From the NCBI RefSeq assembly GCF_963855985.1, contig NC_087098.1, forward strand, positions 13,536,501 to 13,600,500: a stretch of DNA of 64,000 bases, in the 5' to 3' direction. The DNA is from Ostrinia nubilalis. Its lineage: Eukaryota > Arthropoda > Insecta > Lepidoptera > Crambidae. This document shows, piece after piece, positions 30,405-40,940 of the stretch. The notes under the pieces were generated by a model. The model saw only the letters and a list, made by a program, of their open reading frames with translations. It had not been told where the DNA came from and did not search any database. The position numbers and the translations under genes were made by a program. Position 1 is the first letter of the stretch; every line of letters starts with the position of its first letter.

Positions 30405-31083
30405 AGTATCCTGGGTTATGATTTATGTCTCCACCATCCTCCTACCTCCTCTGAATAAGATTTTGGTATTTTTTAAATAAATGTGTATAACTTACAACTC
30501 GTTTTTAACTCTTAAACCTAACAAAATCATAGTATAATTTTTTCTCGTAGTAGTAGTCCATTCTCCGACCAGGTGTTAAAACACCACCCATTTTCCGGCT
30601 TTTCCAGTTGACCAAGAATTTTTCTAATATTTTTCTGTGGATACTTGACCTCTATTTAGAAACATACTAAAAATTTATAAAAATTGACAAGGATAAAAAG
30701 TTTCAGGAGTATCTGGGTTAAGAAACAATCTGACTCCTAAGAAACAATAAAACAAGAAGCATTTATTTTTTGCAAAGGAAAATACAATGTAGTGTCGCGG
30801 CACGTCTAGCGATCTGGCAAATGCGCGCGTGCTCGACTTTCCCAGTTCACGTTCGCGTATTTTTTGCTTTACCGGATCCGCCACCGGATCCGGCGCCGAC
30901 TCACCGGATCCGGTAGGTCCAAAAACACACCGGATCCGCCGGATTACCGGATCCGCCGGACCGGATTGCAATCCCTATATACGAGTAGTTATTACATACT
31001 ACATTATTTTAAAAACGGTGACTTTTCATGATCCTGAATTAAAAATATTCAGGTTTTGAGTAACTTCCATTACCTCCTGCTCC

Positions 31084-31546
31084 TATACACCACTAAATTT
31101 TAATCACGGAAAAAAAATTCTGGGTAATGAGTTATTGATACTGATCCCATTTGTGCAAAAAAAAGAGTAAAATAAAGTGACTCAAAATATCCTCCTAAAA
31201 TTGGTAATTTATTGACACACGCGTCGCTAGCACTATTTAAGTACGATAATGTAACACTTATTAGAATTAAAAATGGTCTAAGTTAGCTAAGTATGTAGTA
31301 ATAACACTGGAAGCGTGGTCGAGGCGTGAGCGAGACAGACAGATCGATGCAGCGTGCGAGCGTGTACGATTACTCTAGCGAGCAGCGGAGTGACCCAGCT
31401 GTGACGCGTAAAATACGGACTAACGAAAATTTAATAAAAAAATTAACTTCATGAAAACCATTTCTTTTTCTTTTGCTTTCAATATTCCACACGTTTCTAT
31501 ATAACCTGTTAAAATTTTTTCGGTGATAAAAATTTAGTGGTGTATA
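31084..31546. mobile_element. 463-bp TIR element, non-coding
   Basis: Left TATACACCACTAAATTTTAA… and right complement of TATACACCACTAAATTTTTA pair for about 33 bp, through TCAC(G/C)GAAAAAA. A TATA at each end is compatible with a TA target. The interior has a GC-rich part (31310-31400) with several GCGAG(C/A) words but no frame. Superfamily unknown; TA use would suggest Tc1/mariner-like. Confidence 0.7.
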
Positions 31547-32968
31547 AGTAATTTGTATACCTGCAAACTATATGGATGACAGGAGTTAGCACGTGATACA
31601 CGTAGTACGAAATGTCCGAGTCGGTTCAAGTTTTGGCAGACTGCCGCATGTCTTTATGCTGCAACAGCTGTATTCCTTTGCTTCACTAGGTTCATAAGAA
31701 CTGGCTACGTAGTAACGAGAATGGAGTAGAATAGAGTACTAATTATTATCATGAGATTAGTGGATAGAGTACCTACTTGGTTTTATGAAATGTTTAGGTA
31801 AGCTTTTGTATGTTTTTATTTGACCTGTCTTTTCGTCCGTGTCCGTGGAATGCGCGTCCCCTCCCCCAACCGAGATTAAACGCAATTAGTTAGTGATTAA
31901 ACGCAATTAACTGTCTTATTTTACGCAAATACACAATATTTATAAATATTAATAAATAAAAAATATTTTCAATACAGTTTGCTATAGTTATAGACGCTTT
32001 CCTTCGAGTGACGTCATATCGCCAGCGGCAAACTTATCGCGAACGGATAGTAGTATCAATTTAACATCTCTTTTATCACTGTTGTCAAAAATCTCTAATT
32101 TATATTAATATCAATACATTTAAGAAATACAGGTAGTTTTACAATATGCGTTCCTCCATAGGTATGATATGGGATTTTGATAAATAAAGTAAACCAATTA
32201 TGGAAACAAAATTAAATACACGAATAACTTTTACACTTTACCATACAATTAAGCACTGTTCTTAAAGGCTGATGTCCGTACATCAATTAATTTTACGAAT
32301 GTAAATGTTGCTGCTTTATTAAAACTACCTACGGCATTTTAATGAGCACAGTCGCCAACCTGCATGAAATGCATAAAAGGGTTCCTCCATTGCTTACAGC
32401 TAAAATGATAAAAAATAATATTATCCATCTACAAATATTATTTCGCTTCCGAAACGAAATTGAAAACCGAAATACTGATGGTAAAGGTAACCCCATCATC
32501 CCTGCCATGGAAATAACCCGTCATTTACCTAACATGCCAAAGGATGCAAAACTCTGTTGACACGTGCCAAAAAAAAATTCAATATCCCTGGACAGGGGTG
32601 CCTATTCCAGGTAATTGTGGAATTCCCCTATCCCTGTATCGCTCGCTTTAATTCGCAGAGTCGACCAATTTCCGCAGCTCGGCGTGCTTCCGTTGTGTTG
32701 TGCTGCTGTGATGTGGATGGTGCGATTGATAAGTGACGAGCGTTGAGGATAATAAAATTAGATATTGATTATGCTTGATGCAGAACTGTGACTTAAAGTG
32801 CTATTCCAAAGCGGGCTGCAGCTGACTTTTTCGTTACTGATTTGTGGAAGAGACAAAATAGGTAAGTGGTTAAGGAAACTTAGCATACTGTGGGGAACAG
32901 CCATTAACGTGGGTTTTGAGGGATAAAGTAAGAAATATTCGCTACAATCTAAGCAACTATCACAAAGT
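31547..32968. other. No recognisable gene
   Basis: AT-rich. A 72-codon frame at 32342-32560 has no family resemblance. Sequence just before 32969 may be a degenerate upstream part of the RTE fragment that follows. Confidence 0.35.
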
Positions 32969-33214
32969 TGCACAGCGTGCTATGGAGAGGGCTATGCTCG
33001 GTGTTTCTTTACGAGATCGAATCAGAAATGAGGAGATCCGTAAACGAACTAAAGTCGCTGACATAGCCCGATGGATTAGCAAGCTGAAGTGGCAATGGGC
33101 AGGGCACATAGCACGCAGAACTGACGGCCGATGGGACGGCAAGGTTCTGAAATAGAGGCCGCGTAACGGAAAATGCAGCGTGGGACGTCCACCGACGACA
33201 TCATAAAGGTAGAA
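32969..33214 (+). mobile_element. RTE-type LINE, C-terminal coding fragment
   Basis: Reads (A)QRAMERAMLGVSLRDRIRN…VADIARWISKLKWQWAGHIARRTDGRW, the conserved C-terminal region of RTE-clade ORFs, then a stop at 33153-33155 and further matching sequence (GTGGGACGTCCACCGACGAC). It overlaps the C-terminal part seen at 51976 and extends further upstream. It is truncated at both ends with a disabling stop. Confidence 0.75.
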
Positions 33215-33570
33215 CGAATTTAAGGGATGACTTACTTTTGATTTTACCTACCTATAGTTCTCGTATTCAATGATCGCGTGTAAATACCCAAAATCGCTGT
33301 CGCTCATCGCTGACACCACATTCCGCAGTTGATGTGGCCCGCAAGAAATTGAAGCGATACGCCCAACCGTTTTGAGCAGACAAGCTGCTAACTACCTCTG
33401 ACTTTTACCTACTTTCCCGCCTTGTTACGTACGGGGAGAAGTTTTTCTCACAGTTTCCTTGAGGGGTCAACGACCCCAATTAAGGTGTTGCCAGTCTGGA
33501 TTCGGATTAAACGTTATTGTGGATGGGTGTCTGAATTTTTGATACCCCTTACTTTGGTACAAAAATATTG
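33215..33570. other. No recognisable feature
   Basis: Unassigned sequence; nothing supported. Confidence 0.3.
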
Positions 33571-33862
33571 ATAAACCTGCCAAGTGCGAGTCGGACTCGC
33601 GCACTGAGGTTTTCGTACAAAATAGTTTGTTCCTGAAATTAAGGTTTGCGAGTAAAAAACGGAAAATAAATCACGGTCATTGTATGGGAGCACTACTTAG
33701 ATATTTATTTTAGTATTTTTAGTATTTTTTGTTATAGCAGCAACAGAAATACATCATCTGTGACAATTTCAACTGTCTAGATATCACGATTCATGAGATA
33801 CAGACAGATAAACAGTGGAGTCTTAACAATAGGTTTTAGTTTAAGTACGGAACCCTGTTAAA
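33571..33862. repeat. Dispersed repeat 'CCAAGTGCGAGTCGGACTCG…GTACGGAACCC'
   Basis: Begins ATAAACCTGCCAAGTGCGAG, TCGGACTCGCGCAC and ends CAGTGGAGTCTTAACAATAG … AAGTACGGAACCCTG, with an AGATACAGACAGATAAACAG segment before the end. From memory this is a very common moth repeat whose inner CCGTAC/GTACGG words are inverted. Only one copy is in the window, so its family is not established here. Confidence 0.5.
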
Positions 33863-34140
33863 TAGCTTTTTGACAGTTTCTTGGAACCTTTGAACGTCAG
33901 CGTTCGACATGAAGTCTTTAAATAATATTAACGTAGGACACAAAGACATTATTTCAAAGGGTTGTAGGAACTTTAGCAAAACATTCGGTTTTAATAGTTT
34001 ATTTAGGCCTACGTATGTTAGTTTTGAGAAGGGTCGTTGGCTAAATAGCGTAGGTATAAGAAAATATTACAATGTTGATTGTAATAATGTAATAATAACG
34101 TGTTCCAAGTTTCAAATTGTTTCTTGGGGGTAATCTTAAA

Positions 34141-34340
34141 GGCCCAGAACAGACGGTGAAACGCAACTGCAACGAAACTGCAACTGCTAGTTACTTTTCA
34201 GTTGCATCTAAGTTTCTGCCATAGCGTCCGTTGAGAGACCACACATGACGCGACCAGTTTGAAACTTTCAGTTTCATTTAACAGAATCATCAGAAAGTTG
34301 CAGTTTCGTTGCAGTTGCGTTTCACCGTCTGTTCTGGGCC
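34141..34340. mobile_element. 200-bp MITE with perfect 45-bp TIRs
   Basis: Left arm 34141-34185 (GGCCCAGAACAGACGGTGAA…GAAACTGCAACT) and right arm 34296-34340 are exact complements. Flanks TTAAA/TTAGG suggest a TTA-type duplication, uncertain. The interior contains a further GAAACTTTCAGTTTCATTT word. Perfect arms suggest recent activity of the parent family. Non-coding. Confidence 0.85.
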
Positions 34341-34902
34341 TTAGGCAACCATATTTTTCCAATTAAATTAGTTTCATTACGAGTATTCTTTCAAATATCA
34401 TTCTGTCGAAGCAAGAGACTTTTTTCTCATTGGCCCAATCATTGTTAGGTACTTTTGACTCTTTATCTAATGGGATCAACATCTCAAAACTGTCTAAAAT
34501 ATCTTCCTCAGTGTGAAACTTAAGCAATGATAACGAGGAACTAGTGACATATTCCATTCTGCAAAACGTCCCTTTACATCACAATATTCGCTGATTTAAC
34601 AAAAAGCACTGCTTCGAAATTCATGCGAAATTCCTACACTGAAAACTTTCAGTCAACTGTTTTGAATTGAAAAATGTTCCCGAAGTTTAAACATGTACAA
34701 AGGAATGTTCTCCATTGTGTCCCGGCTTATTTACTCGTGTGTTAACAGGGGCGCACTTTTAAGCAATCGGGGGCACATTTGTATAGCGCGTTTTGAAGTT
34801 ATTTTAAGTTGTTATTTTAGCTTTCTGTGGCTTGATGTGGATGATAACGATGAAAAGTTGAATGTTACGTTAATATTGAAACTGAAAAGCTTAATTTAAA
34901 AT
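34341..34902. other. No recognisable gene
   Basis: Short frames of 64-68 codons at 34363-34557 and 34693-34899 resemble nothing I know and are probably chance. Confidence 0.35.
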
Positions 34903-35070
34903 GAAGCGACGGTAGCCGAACGGACTGGCCGACTCGTGATCCGAGGAGCGCAGGTTCTATCCCCGCCGCCGCTTGACTATTTAATTGTGGTGAACCCACT
35001 CGTAACACAAGCATATTTAGCTAATCACGAGAGGTTACGGGACTATTCGTAATTAGTACATAAATTCTTA
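34903..35070 (+). mobile_element. tRNA-like SINE, copy S4
   Basis: Head GACGGTAGCCGAACGGACTG, B-box region GCAGGTTCTATCCCCGCC (mutated), and shared body CACTCGTAACACAAGCATAT, TACGGGACTATTCGTAATTA. It ends without a long A-tail. Same family as S1-S3. Confidence 0.75.
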
Positions 35071-35116
35071 AAAAAATATGGGCATTTTGAGAGGACAAGC
35101 AGACTAAGGTCAGCCG

Positions 35117-35236
35117 GGCTAGGATGCGCGCCGTGATAAAATCTTATCGATTATTTTAGACGACAAACGTATGAGCTTATCGCGCGAAGTCGATAAAATG
35201 TCGCTATAAAGGCTTATTGCGGCGCGCACCCTAGGC
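35117..35236. mobile_element. 120-bp MITE with GC-rich TIRs
   Basis: Left GGCTAGGATGCGCGCCGTGA pairs with the right end (complement of GCCTAGGGTGCGCGCCGCAA). The interior holds repeated TTATCG words. Non-coding; superfamily unknown. Confidence 0.7.
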
Positions 35237-35771
35237 CTACAGGTTACAACTCAGGAAAATGTGTTCTGACAGCCAAATCTCATTTTATAATCCGAACCTG
35301 ACACAGGGAACATCAGTGTGTCAGTCACAACCGTGAAACGTCAAAGAACATGTTTTTTCCCGGTTGAAATGTGATACTTTCCCTTTTCTGCCTTATGGGA
35401 AAACTTCTCCATTTGTTAGGCTTTTCGTTAAAACTTTCCGAAATGAAACACGACGCGTATCTAAAATAACGGCACGTGTAACGATTTATAATCACGTTCT
35501 TGTCTTCACCCGAATAAGTAAATGCAAACTTATTAACTTACGGATCAGTTTTCCCAGAAAAAGCCTCTTACCTAGTTGCCTCAACACTAATAGATCTCGT
35601 GTCTTAAATTTAAAAAGAAAATCAGGCTTTAACTAAAATAGAAAAAAAATGTTTTTTTGCTTTGTCACTCTTAATTATTAAAAATGAAATCAAGAAGCGT
35701 TGGAGTCGAAATTACAAAATGTATAAATTGAAATAAGTTTAATGTAGGTGATCATGCAATTTACTAAAGCC
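35237..35771. other. No recognisable gene
   Basis: A 90-codon frame at 35364-35636 has no recognisable family and no supporting splice or start context. Confidence 0.35.
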
Positions 35772-35909
35772 TGGTCCGTGAGCACGTAGAATCCCGTCCA
35801 ATGACCCCAAGCTACCCATCCCTATCGCTCGCGCGTAATTATGTTGCTGTCGCGACTGTGCGACGGACGCCCGCAGTGAGTGTGCGAGATTCTACGTGCT
35901 CACGGACCA
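35772..35909. mobile_element. 138-bp MITE with 22-bp TIRs
   Basis: Left TGGTCCGTGAGCACGTAGAA and right complement pair exactly; the arms continue through TC. The interior is GC-rich (TCGCTCGCGCG, GTCGCGACTGTGCGACGGAC). No coding frame and no clear TSD. Confidence 0.8.
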
Positions 35910-36302
35910 AGCTTTAACACTTTTTATTTATCATCAAGCCTAGACTGTAAACTGTTTGTATTACAAATAAAAATCATAGAATTTTAAAATTTGTTTTTAT
36001 AATGTAATCTTTCAAAACCACCAAATTCTTCTTTATAAGGCGTAAAAGTAAGTACTTAAATCTTGTTACTTCATAAGGCGGGTCTCGTGTAAATTGTTAT
36101 TCCATAAAGAATAACGTCTTCATAAAACTCAAGCGAGTACAAAAAAGTTCCATACAACGGCAAATAAGGAAGCTGTTCCGCGAAGAAAAATGCGAGAAAC
36201 TTGCCCAATAAAACTATTTTACAAAAGGACCCCTCAAAAACATGTACGGGGAACCTTTTAAAAGTTCGCGTGAAAAATAACTCGGCGGAGGGCGCTCGCG
36301 TC

Positions 36303-36328
36303 GCGGCTAATTTGTGGACATCGATCAC
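36303..36328 (+). repeat. 26-bp conserved motif, copy 1 of 3
   Basis: GCGGCTAATTTGTGGACATC followed by GATCAC. The same 26-mer with one substitution occurs at 37696 and 38607 in the same orientation. Copies 2 and 3 share about 100 bp around it; copy 1 shares only a short adjoining part (GGGGCGGACTAAGGG). It could be an eroded dispersed repeat or a cis-regulatory motif. Confidence 0.7.
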
Positions 36329-36474
36329 GGACGCAGGGGCGGACTAAGGGCTGAAATATTAATTAATTTTAGCCAGGACATTATTTTTGCTCATTCTCCT
36401 TGTGACAAATTAGCGGACTCAATCCAGTTTTAATTAGTTTAATTTATTGACAAGGGATGATGTATCGATCTTAA

Positions 36475-36548
36475 TGGAAATATTAGCAAGCTGAAATGGC
36501 AATGAGTGGGCCGTATCGTAGAATTGACGGCCTAACAGACGATGAATT
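36475..36548 (+). mobile_element. RTE-type LINE small fragment
   Basis: TATTAGCAAGCTGAAATGGC and the following bases correspond to (I)SKLKWQ…GRIV, the motif seen complete at 33089 and 51976. Decayed and truncated. Confidence 0.55.
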
Positions 36549-36761
36549 TGAAAATGATGGCTTACGTCAGATGGCTGGTAAATTAATTAGAAGACAGGTT
36601 TTATATAGAAAATAGTTTCATTTGCGCACCAGAATTTACTCGTACCCGTTTGGTATCAAACAGAGTTTCTTTCGCTTAGGTGTATAAACATTACTGGTCA
36701 TTTAGTTAGCGTTTAAAGAAATTGCTTCTAAAAATACTCCACGTGTACATAAAAATTGATC

Positions 36762-36816
36762 CATAAGCCTAAAATATTCACAGTTGACGATCAACTGTGA
36801 ATATTTTAGGCTTATG
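36762..36816. repeat. Perfect 26-bp-arm palindrome, 3-nt loop
   Basis: Left arm 36762-36787 (CATAAGCCTAAAATATTCAC…TTGA), loop CGA, right arm 36791-36816 exactly complementary. It has the same architecture as the palindromes at 18852 and 18986. No flanking duplication or coding content. Confidence 0.9.
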
Positions 36817-37058
36817 AATATTACCACTTATCAAAGCTGAAGGCATAATGCGTTTCAAATGGGTTTAGCCCACGCACCCAGTGGTTAATGAAATATTCAC
36901 CACCGTTCTGCCATTTAGTCTATTTGTCTCCCAACGTTTCCAAATCCAATGCGAGTAGTGATAGGCATCGTGACTAATTTGATGGCATTCGTCACAACTG
37001 GCGTGGCCAGATACGGATTTTGGTATATTTTGTGGCTAAAAACATTATTTAAATAATA

Positions 37059-37259
37059 TAAAATAAAATAAAATAAAACAAAATAAAACAAAATAAAATA
37101 AAATAAAATAAAATAAAATAAAATAAAATAAAATAAAATAAAATAAAATAAAATAAAATAAAATAAAATAAAATAAAATAAAATAAAATAAAATAAAATA
37201 AAATAAAATAAAATAAAATAAAATAAAATAAAATAAAATAAAATAAAATAAAATAAAAT
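37059..37259. repeat. (AAAAT)n microsatellite, about 200 bp
   Basis: About 40 pentamer units, with AAAAC interruptions near the left end only. The long in-frame minus-strand translation (repeated FILFY) is an artefact of this repeat. It may have grown from the A-tail of a retroelement; the source is not visible. Confidence 0.95.
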
Positions 37260-37695
37260 CTGTTTTAGACATTATTAAGTTGAAGAAAAGATTAACATTA
37301 AATTTTACTTCACTGGGTTTAAAAAGGATAGGAATTATTAGAAAAAGGGTAGGTATATGAATATTAAAATGTACCAAAATAGGATGATCTAACAATTAGC
37401 AAGCTGGAGAACCAAACCAAAAATGTAAGATGATACAGTAAATAAAAGACAGATTATGTAGTACCTAACCTAATCAAACTTTAACACACTCTGAAATTCA
37501 TTTGACTTAACAGCCAAAATAAGCCTCAAATGCTTTAATAACAGCCTAGCGTTATTCGTTTAAAATTCCAAACAAATGACTACCAAATTGGAGCAAAAAA
37601 GTCGTAAACGATTTTAGACTTTGATGCATTGACACAAAAACAATAATAAGTTTTTATCCGAACCCGTTCGATGGCGGCCCGGACGACAGTATGTT

Positions 37696-37721
37696 GCGGC
37701 TAATTTGCGGACATCGATCAC
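37696..37721 (+). repeat. 26-bp conserved motif, copy 2 of 3
   Basis: GCGGCTAATTTGCGGACATC followed by GATCAC. It lies in a longer ~100-bp segment (about 37675-37775) shared with the copy at 38607, including GATGGAAACGCCTCCATTTT downstream. Confidence 0.75.
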
Positions 37722-37874
37722 GTCAGTCCGGAATTAGAGTCGATGGAAACGCCTCCATTTTTCCATTTGAGGACAGTCAGAAGAAAAAATGGTAAGTTTT
37801 TCTTTGTTACTCCAATAAAAGGCACAATAATAATGTTGCCTACTGTTTAAGATTTTTTGAGATTTCGATGTTGG

Positions 37875-38085
37875 AATAGAAGAGAGAAAATCGCGTACCG
37901 CAAAACGCAGCGTGGATCGTCTACCCACAAGGTGAACCGATGACATCATAAAGGTACTCGTAGCAGGAAAGCGCTGGACCTGGACGCAGGCCGCTACCAA
38001 CCGGGCAACATGGAAAGCATTGGGGAGGCCTATGTTTAGCAGTGGACGTCCTATGATGATGATGATGATAATGAATAGAAGAGAG
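37875..38085 (+). mobile_element. RTE-type LINE 3' end, 187 bp, with 12-bp TSD
   Basis: Insert 37887-38073 flanked by perfect AATAGAAGAGAG (37875-37886, 38074-38085). It begins within the GKRSVGRP-equivalent part, runs through CAGTGGACGTCCTATGATGA and ends in (ATG)n. Strongly 5' truncated. The perfect TSD suggests a young insertion. Confidence 0.85.
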
Positions 38086-38606
38086 TATTTTATTAGTAAA
38101 ATGTGCCCTTTTCGCTTTACCGATGACTCTGAAGAAGCCACGAACAACGAACTTTACCTTTGTCTATAGGTAGGTACTATAGTTTCCCACAGCTGATTAA
38201 ACATCGTTTTTACTACGTTATTTTTCCAGAATGTCAACAGTCTTTACTTTAGTTAGACCATTAAAATTAAGTACGAGTAGAATAAGACCTAATAAAACTG
38301 AATTATGTTTCAAATTATTATTATTTCTATTTCAAAATACATTTTCAGTGTATTTATTACTAAGATATTTTTTATTTATTTATTTATTTGAACACCAACA
38401 AGGTTACATTGAGGCTTCACAAAAGTAACTATAAAAAATGACACTTCTTAAATGCAAACTTAATTATAGGTGAAAACATCATGCGTTAGAGACTAAAACT
38501 ATTAATGCATTTTTGCACTACCAAACATAAGCTTGCGATATTGGACCTTCAGAGTTTGACTTAAAAATCTAAACAGTGTACCCGGCCCGGTCGTTGACAG
38601 TACGCT

Positions 38607-38632
38607 GCGGCTAATTTGCAGACATCGATCAC
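38607..38632 (+). repeat. 26-bp conserved motif, copy 3 of 3
   Basis: GCGGCTAATTTGCAGACATC followed by GATCAC, with ATGGAAACGCCTCCATTTTT about 25 bp downstream as in copy 2. See the copy at 36303 for interpretation. Confidence 0.75.
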
Positions 38633-38906
38633 CACAGGGCCGGAGTTAGAGAAAATGGAAACGCCTCCATTTTTTATAAGCGTTCCGTAACTGGTGGTGG
38701 TATTCTGGAATGACCGCAGGCAAATGTAGGGCGCGTTATTTGGGCCACTTTATTTTTAGTTATTTGGACTTTCTAAACTTAAACGGTTCAGATAGAGTGC
38801 AAATTTTGACGTGATTCCGTGATCCAGCAGTGGATGTCTTTTGGTTGAAACGCACATGTACCTTAGATGCAAAGATGTATTGAAAGCTATGACATCATAC
38901 AACGTA

Positions 38907-39096
38907 TCCTACTAATATTATAAATGCGAAAGTTTGTGTGGATGTTTGTTACTCTTTCACGAAAAAACTACTGCACGGATTTTGATGAAACTTTACAGTA
39001 TTATTGTTTATAACCCAGAATAACATATTGGCTATATTTTATAACGATATGTGACAAACTAAATTTCACGCGGGTGAAGCCGCGGGCAAAAGCTAG
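38907..39096 (+). mobile_element. Complete short Helitron, 190 bp
   Basis: 5' TCCTACTAATATTATAAATG, then TCTTTCACGAAAAAACTACT, GCACGGATTTTGATGAAACT; 3' CACGCGGGTGAAGCCGCGGG then CAAAAGCTAG. Flanking A (38906) and T (39097) fit A/T target insertion, and the CGCGG-GTGAAG-CCGCG hairpin precedes CTAG. A copy of the same subfamily is at 49816-49983. Non-autonomous. Confidence 0.9.
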
Positions 39097-39713
39097 TTAA
39101 CTCATAAAGGCAGAAGAAGAAATGATTTATGTTGTTGAATCGATTCTGTTTAATATAAAATAGCAAAAAATAACCGCATCTAGTCCCAATTGAAACAATC
39201 CTTGTTCCTAACATCGGACACTGACATTTGTTAATTTCAATTTAAATTGTACCCGAATGGACATTCCATGTCGCCATTTTGTACACGAATGTTTGGTGTA
39301 GATAAGCCTTTGTAAAAAAAACTAGGAACATTGTTAGTTGGGGCAAGTGTTCACTGTGGCTGACCGCTCGAGTCGTTTGGATATTGGTACAATTTTGAAT
39401 TTAAAAATGTATTGAATACGAGTGGGACTGAACTATGTAGGTATGTTAATATTTGGCATTCATGTAATAGGCAAGGATAGCTGGTGTTATTGCCATTATA
39501 TTGTCAAGTATAGTAGTTATTTATCATCACCATCGGATACACTGATATTGTCACATTATCATCATGATTTCTTCATTTTCCTTCCTTTTCCAAATAGCAC
39601 TTATAAATGTTAGCAAGCCCAATGGCATACTTAATGAGCAGTCTCCTATTGTCACAAGGTCTTAGATTCACCAAACAAAACTGCCTCCTTATGCCACCTA
39701 TTCCAATACATTC
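39097..39713. other. No recognisable feature
   Basis: AT-rich, no supported element or gene. Confidence 0.35.
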
Positions 39714-39840
39714 ATCATCGTCGTTTTAGCCACAGGACGTCCACTGCTGAACATAGGCATCTCCCAATGATTTCCATATCGCCCGGTTGGTAGCGGCCTT
39801 CACCCAGAGCCTTCCTGTTATCGTCAGTCCACCTTGTCCG
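39714..39840 (-). mobile_element. RTE-type LINE 3' end
   Basis: The minus strand begins with the decayed GTCCACCTTGTC complement and ends with GGCTAAAACGACGATGATGA, the usual CTG…GTGG(A)CGTCCTGTGGCTAAAA end plus (GAT) tail. ACATTC at both edges may be a short TSD. Decayed. Confidence 0.7.
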
Positions 39841-40832
39841 AAACATTCGCATTTACTCTATTCTTATTGTCGCGACAAATACATTCTCCAACAATTGGTA
39901 TGGCGCCAAAACATTCAGTCTAAAGAATACTATTTCAAACCATTATTTTGCCATTATATCTCATTTAAATGAAACCAGAAAATACCTAAATACCTGCTTA
40001 AAACCGCCGTAGTTTCCAATTTCATTTTGTCCAACGTAAACCAGCCTTATAGTTGACCAATCTTCGCCGCATGTCTGCACCCAAATGGAGCTGGAGGGTC
40101 TACCACGCGAAGCCGCAACAACATTTTGATGCATTCGACGGTTACTGTCTCTTTCGATCGCTGTAGATATTAAATAAGAGAGATAAATGTCTGAATCCTT
40201 TTGAAATTGAATTGAATCAGTAGATTATTAATTTTACTCGTTAATAATTAAAAAAACAATCAGCTAGATTTGGTTGTGTACAGTTTTAGAATATAGTGTA
40301 GTGTTTTATTGTAATTTTAATGGTGTTCTCGTTATTGAAAAGGCAATTAATAAGTCTTAAAATGTATGAACATAAATGGTGATCACTGATCACTCTGTTT
40401 TATTCTATCTCGAATTTTAAAAGCCGTATCATTAAAAACTCGCAATGGTAGACCCCCAAAACCAACGTACGACTGGTTTATATAGGAAGCGGTTGGTCCG
40501 AAAGCATTAAACTAAAGCGAACGCTTTTCATCGGGCCACCGCTTTATGCCTGATGAATTCGGCCCCGAATCTCGGTCGGGATCATTTTAAAGGTGCATTA
40601 AGTATGTTTTTGTTTTCAATTTCCATTCAGAATGTCTTCTACGAGTTGTATTTTACAGTTCGGATTAATACTGAATTCAGATGATACAAATGTTCATATT
40701 TAATGATTTCATACTTAAGTCATCTCACTAGAGGAGTGCATTAAATTACACTAAGGAGTTCTGTTAAACTTGTAAGTAGCTGAATTATGCTGTAAAATTA
40801 ATTATTAAAGAATTCAAAATTTGTACACAAGG
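39841..40832. other. No recognisable gene
   Basis: A moderately GC-rich stretch at 40440-40570 is unassigned. No frames or repeat ends are supported. Confidence 0.35.
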
Positions 40833-40940
40833 CCACAGTGTTAACTATCCATTTCCGTTTTTGCTCTCGCTGTCATCAAATGGTGATTCTTTGCGAAAGA
40901 ACGAGACAACATGACCGGCAATGGGTAGTTAACACTGTTG
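40833..40940. mobile_element. 108-bp MITE with ~20-bp TIRs
   Basis: CACAGTGTTAACTATCCATT at the left pairs with the complement of ACAGTGTTAACTACCCATTG at the right. Non-coding. TSD not clear. Confidence 0.7.

Larger units (their letters stand above)
29307..30721 (+). mobile_element. piggyBac-like element (29311-30717) nested in hAT
   Basis: Flanked by TTAA on both sides (29307-29310, 30718-30721), with ends CCCACTTACTCCT and the complement of CCCAGATACTCCT (11/13 matching). Internal repeats of GACCAGGTGTTAAAACACC type lie near the left end (CCAGGTGTTATAACACC, 29325), at 29681 inverted, and near the right end (30570). Known piggyBac elements carry a 13-bp TIR plus 19-bp internal repeats, which fits. 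It is about 1.4 kb, shorter than autonomous elements (about 2.4 kb); the transposase is internally deleted. Confidence 0.8.
28874..30985. mobile_element. hAT-type element (28882-30977) with 8-bp TSDs, interrupted by piggyBac-like DNA
   Basis: TIRs TAGGGATTGCAATCCGG at 28882 and its complement ending at 30977; flanking 8-bp duplication TATACGAG (28874-28881 and 30978-30985) is perfect. TIRs of the (T/C)A(A/G)NG type plus 8-bp TSDs define hAT. Inside both ends are clustered CCGGATCCG-like words (28898-28965, 30871-30965), a pattern like subterminal transposase-binding repeats. Removing the nested insert (29307-30717) leaves about 685 bp with no transposase, so the hAT element itself was a non-autonomous derivative. 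Confidence 0.85.

Noticed and set aside
30675..31059. Frames on both strands rich in DPVG/RIR words
   Set aside because: They translate the CCGGATCCG subterminal arrays of the hAT element; not coding.
37045..37395. A 116-codon minus-strand frame with repeated FILFY
   Set aside because: It is the translation of an (AAAAT)n microsatellite and has no independent coding evidence.
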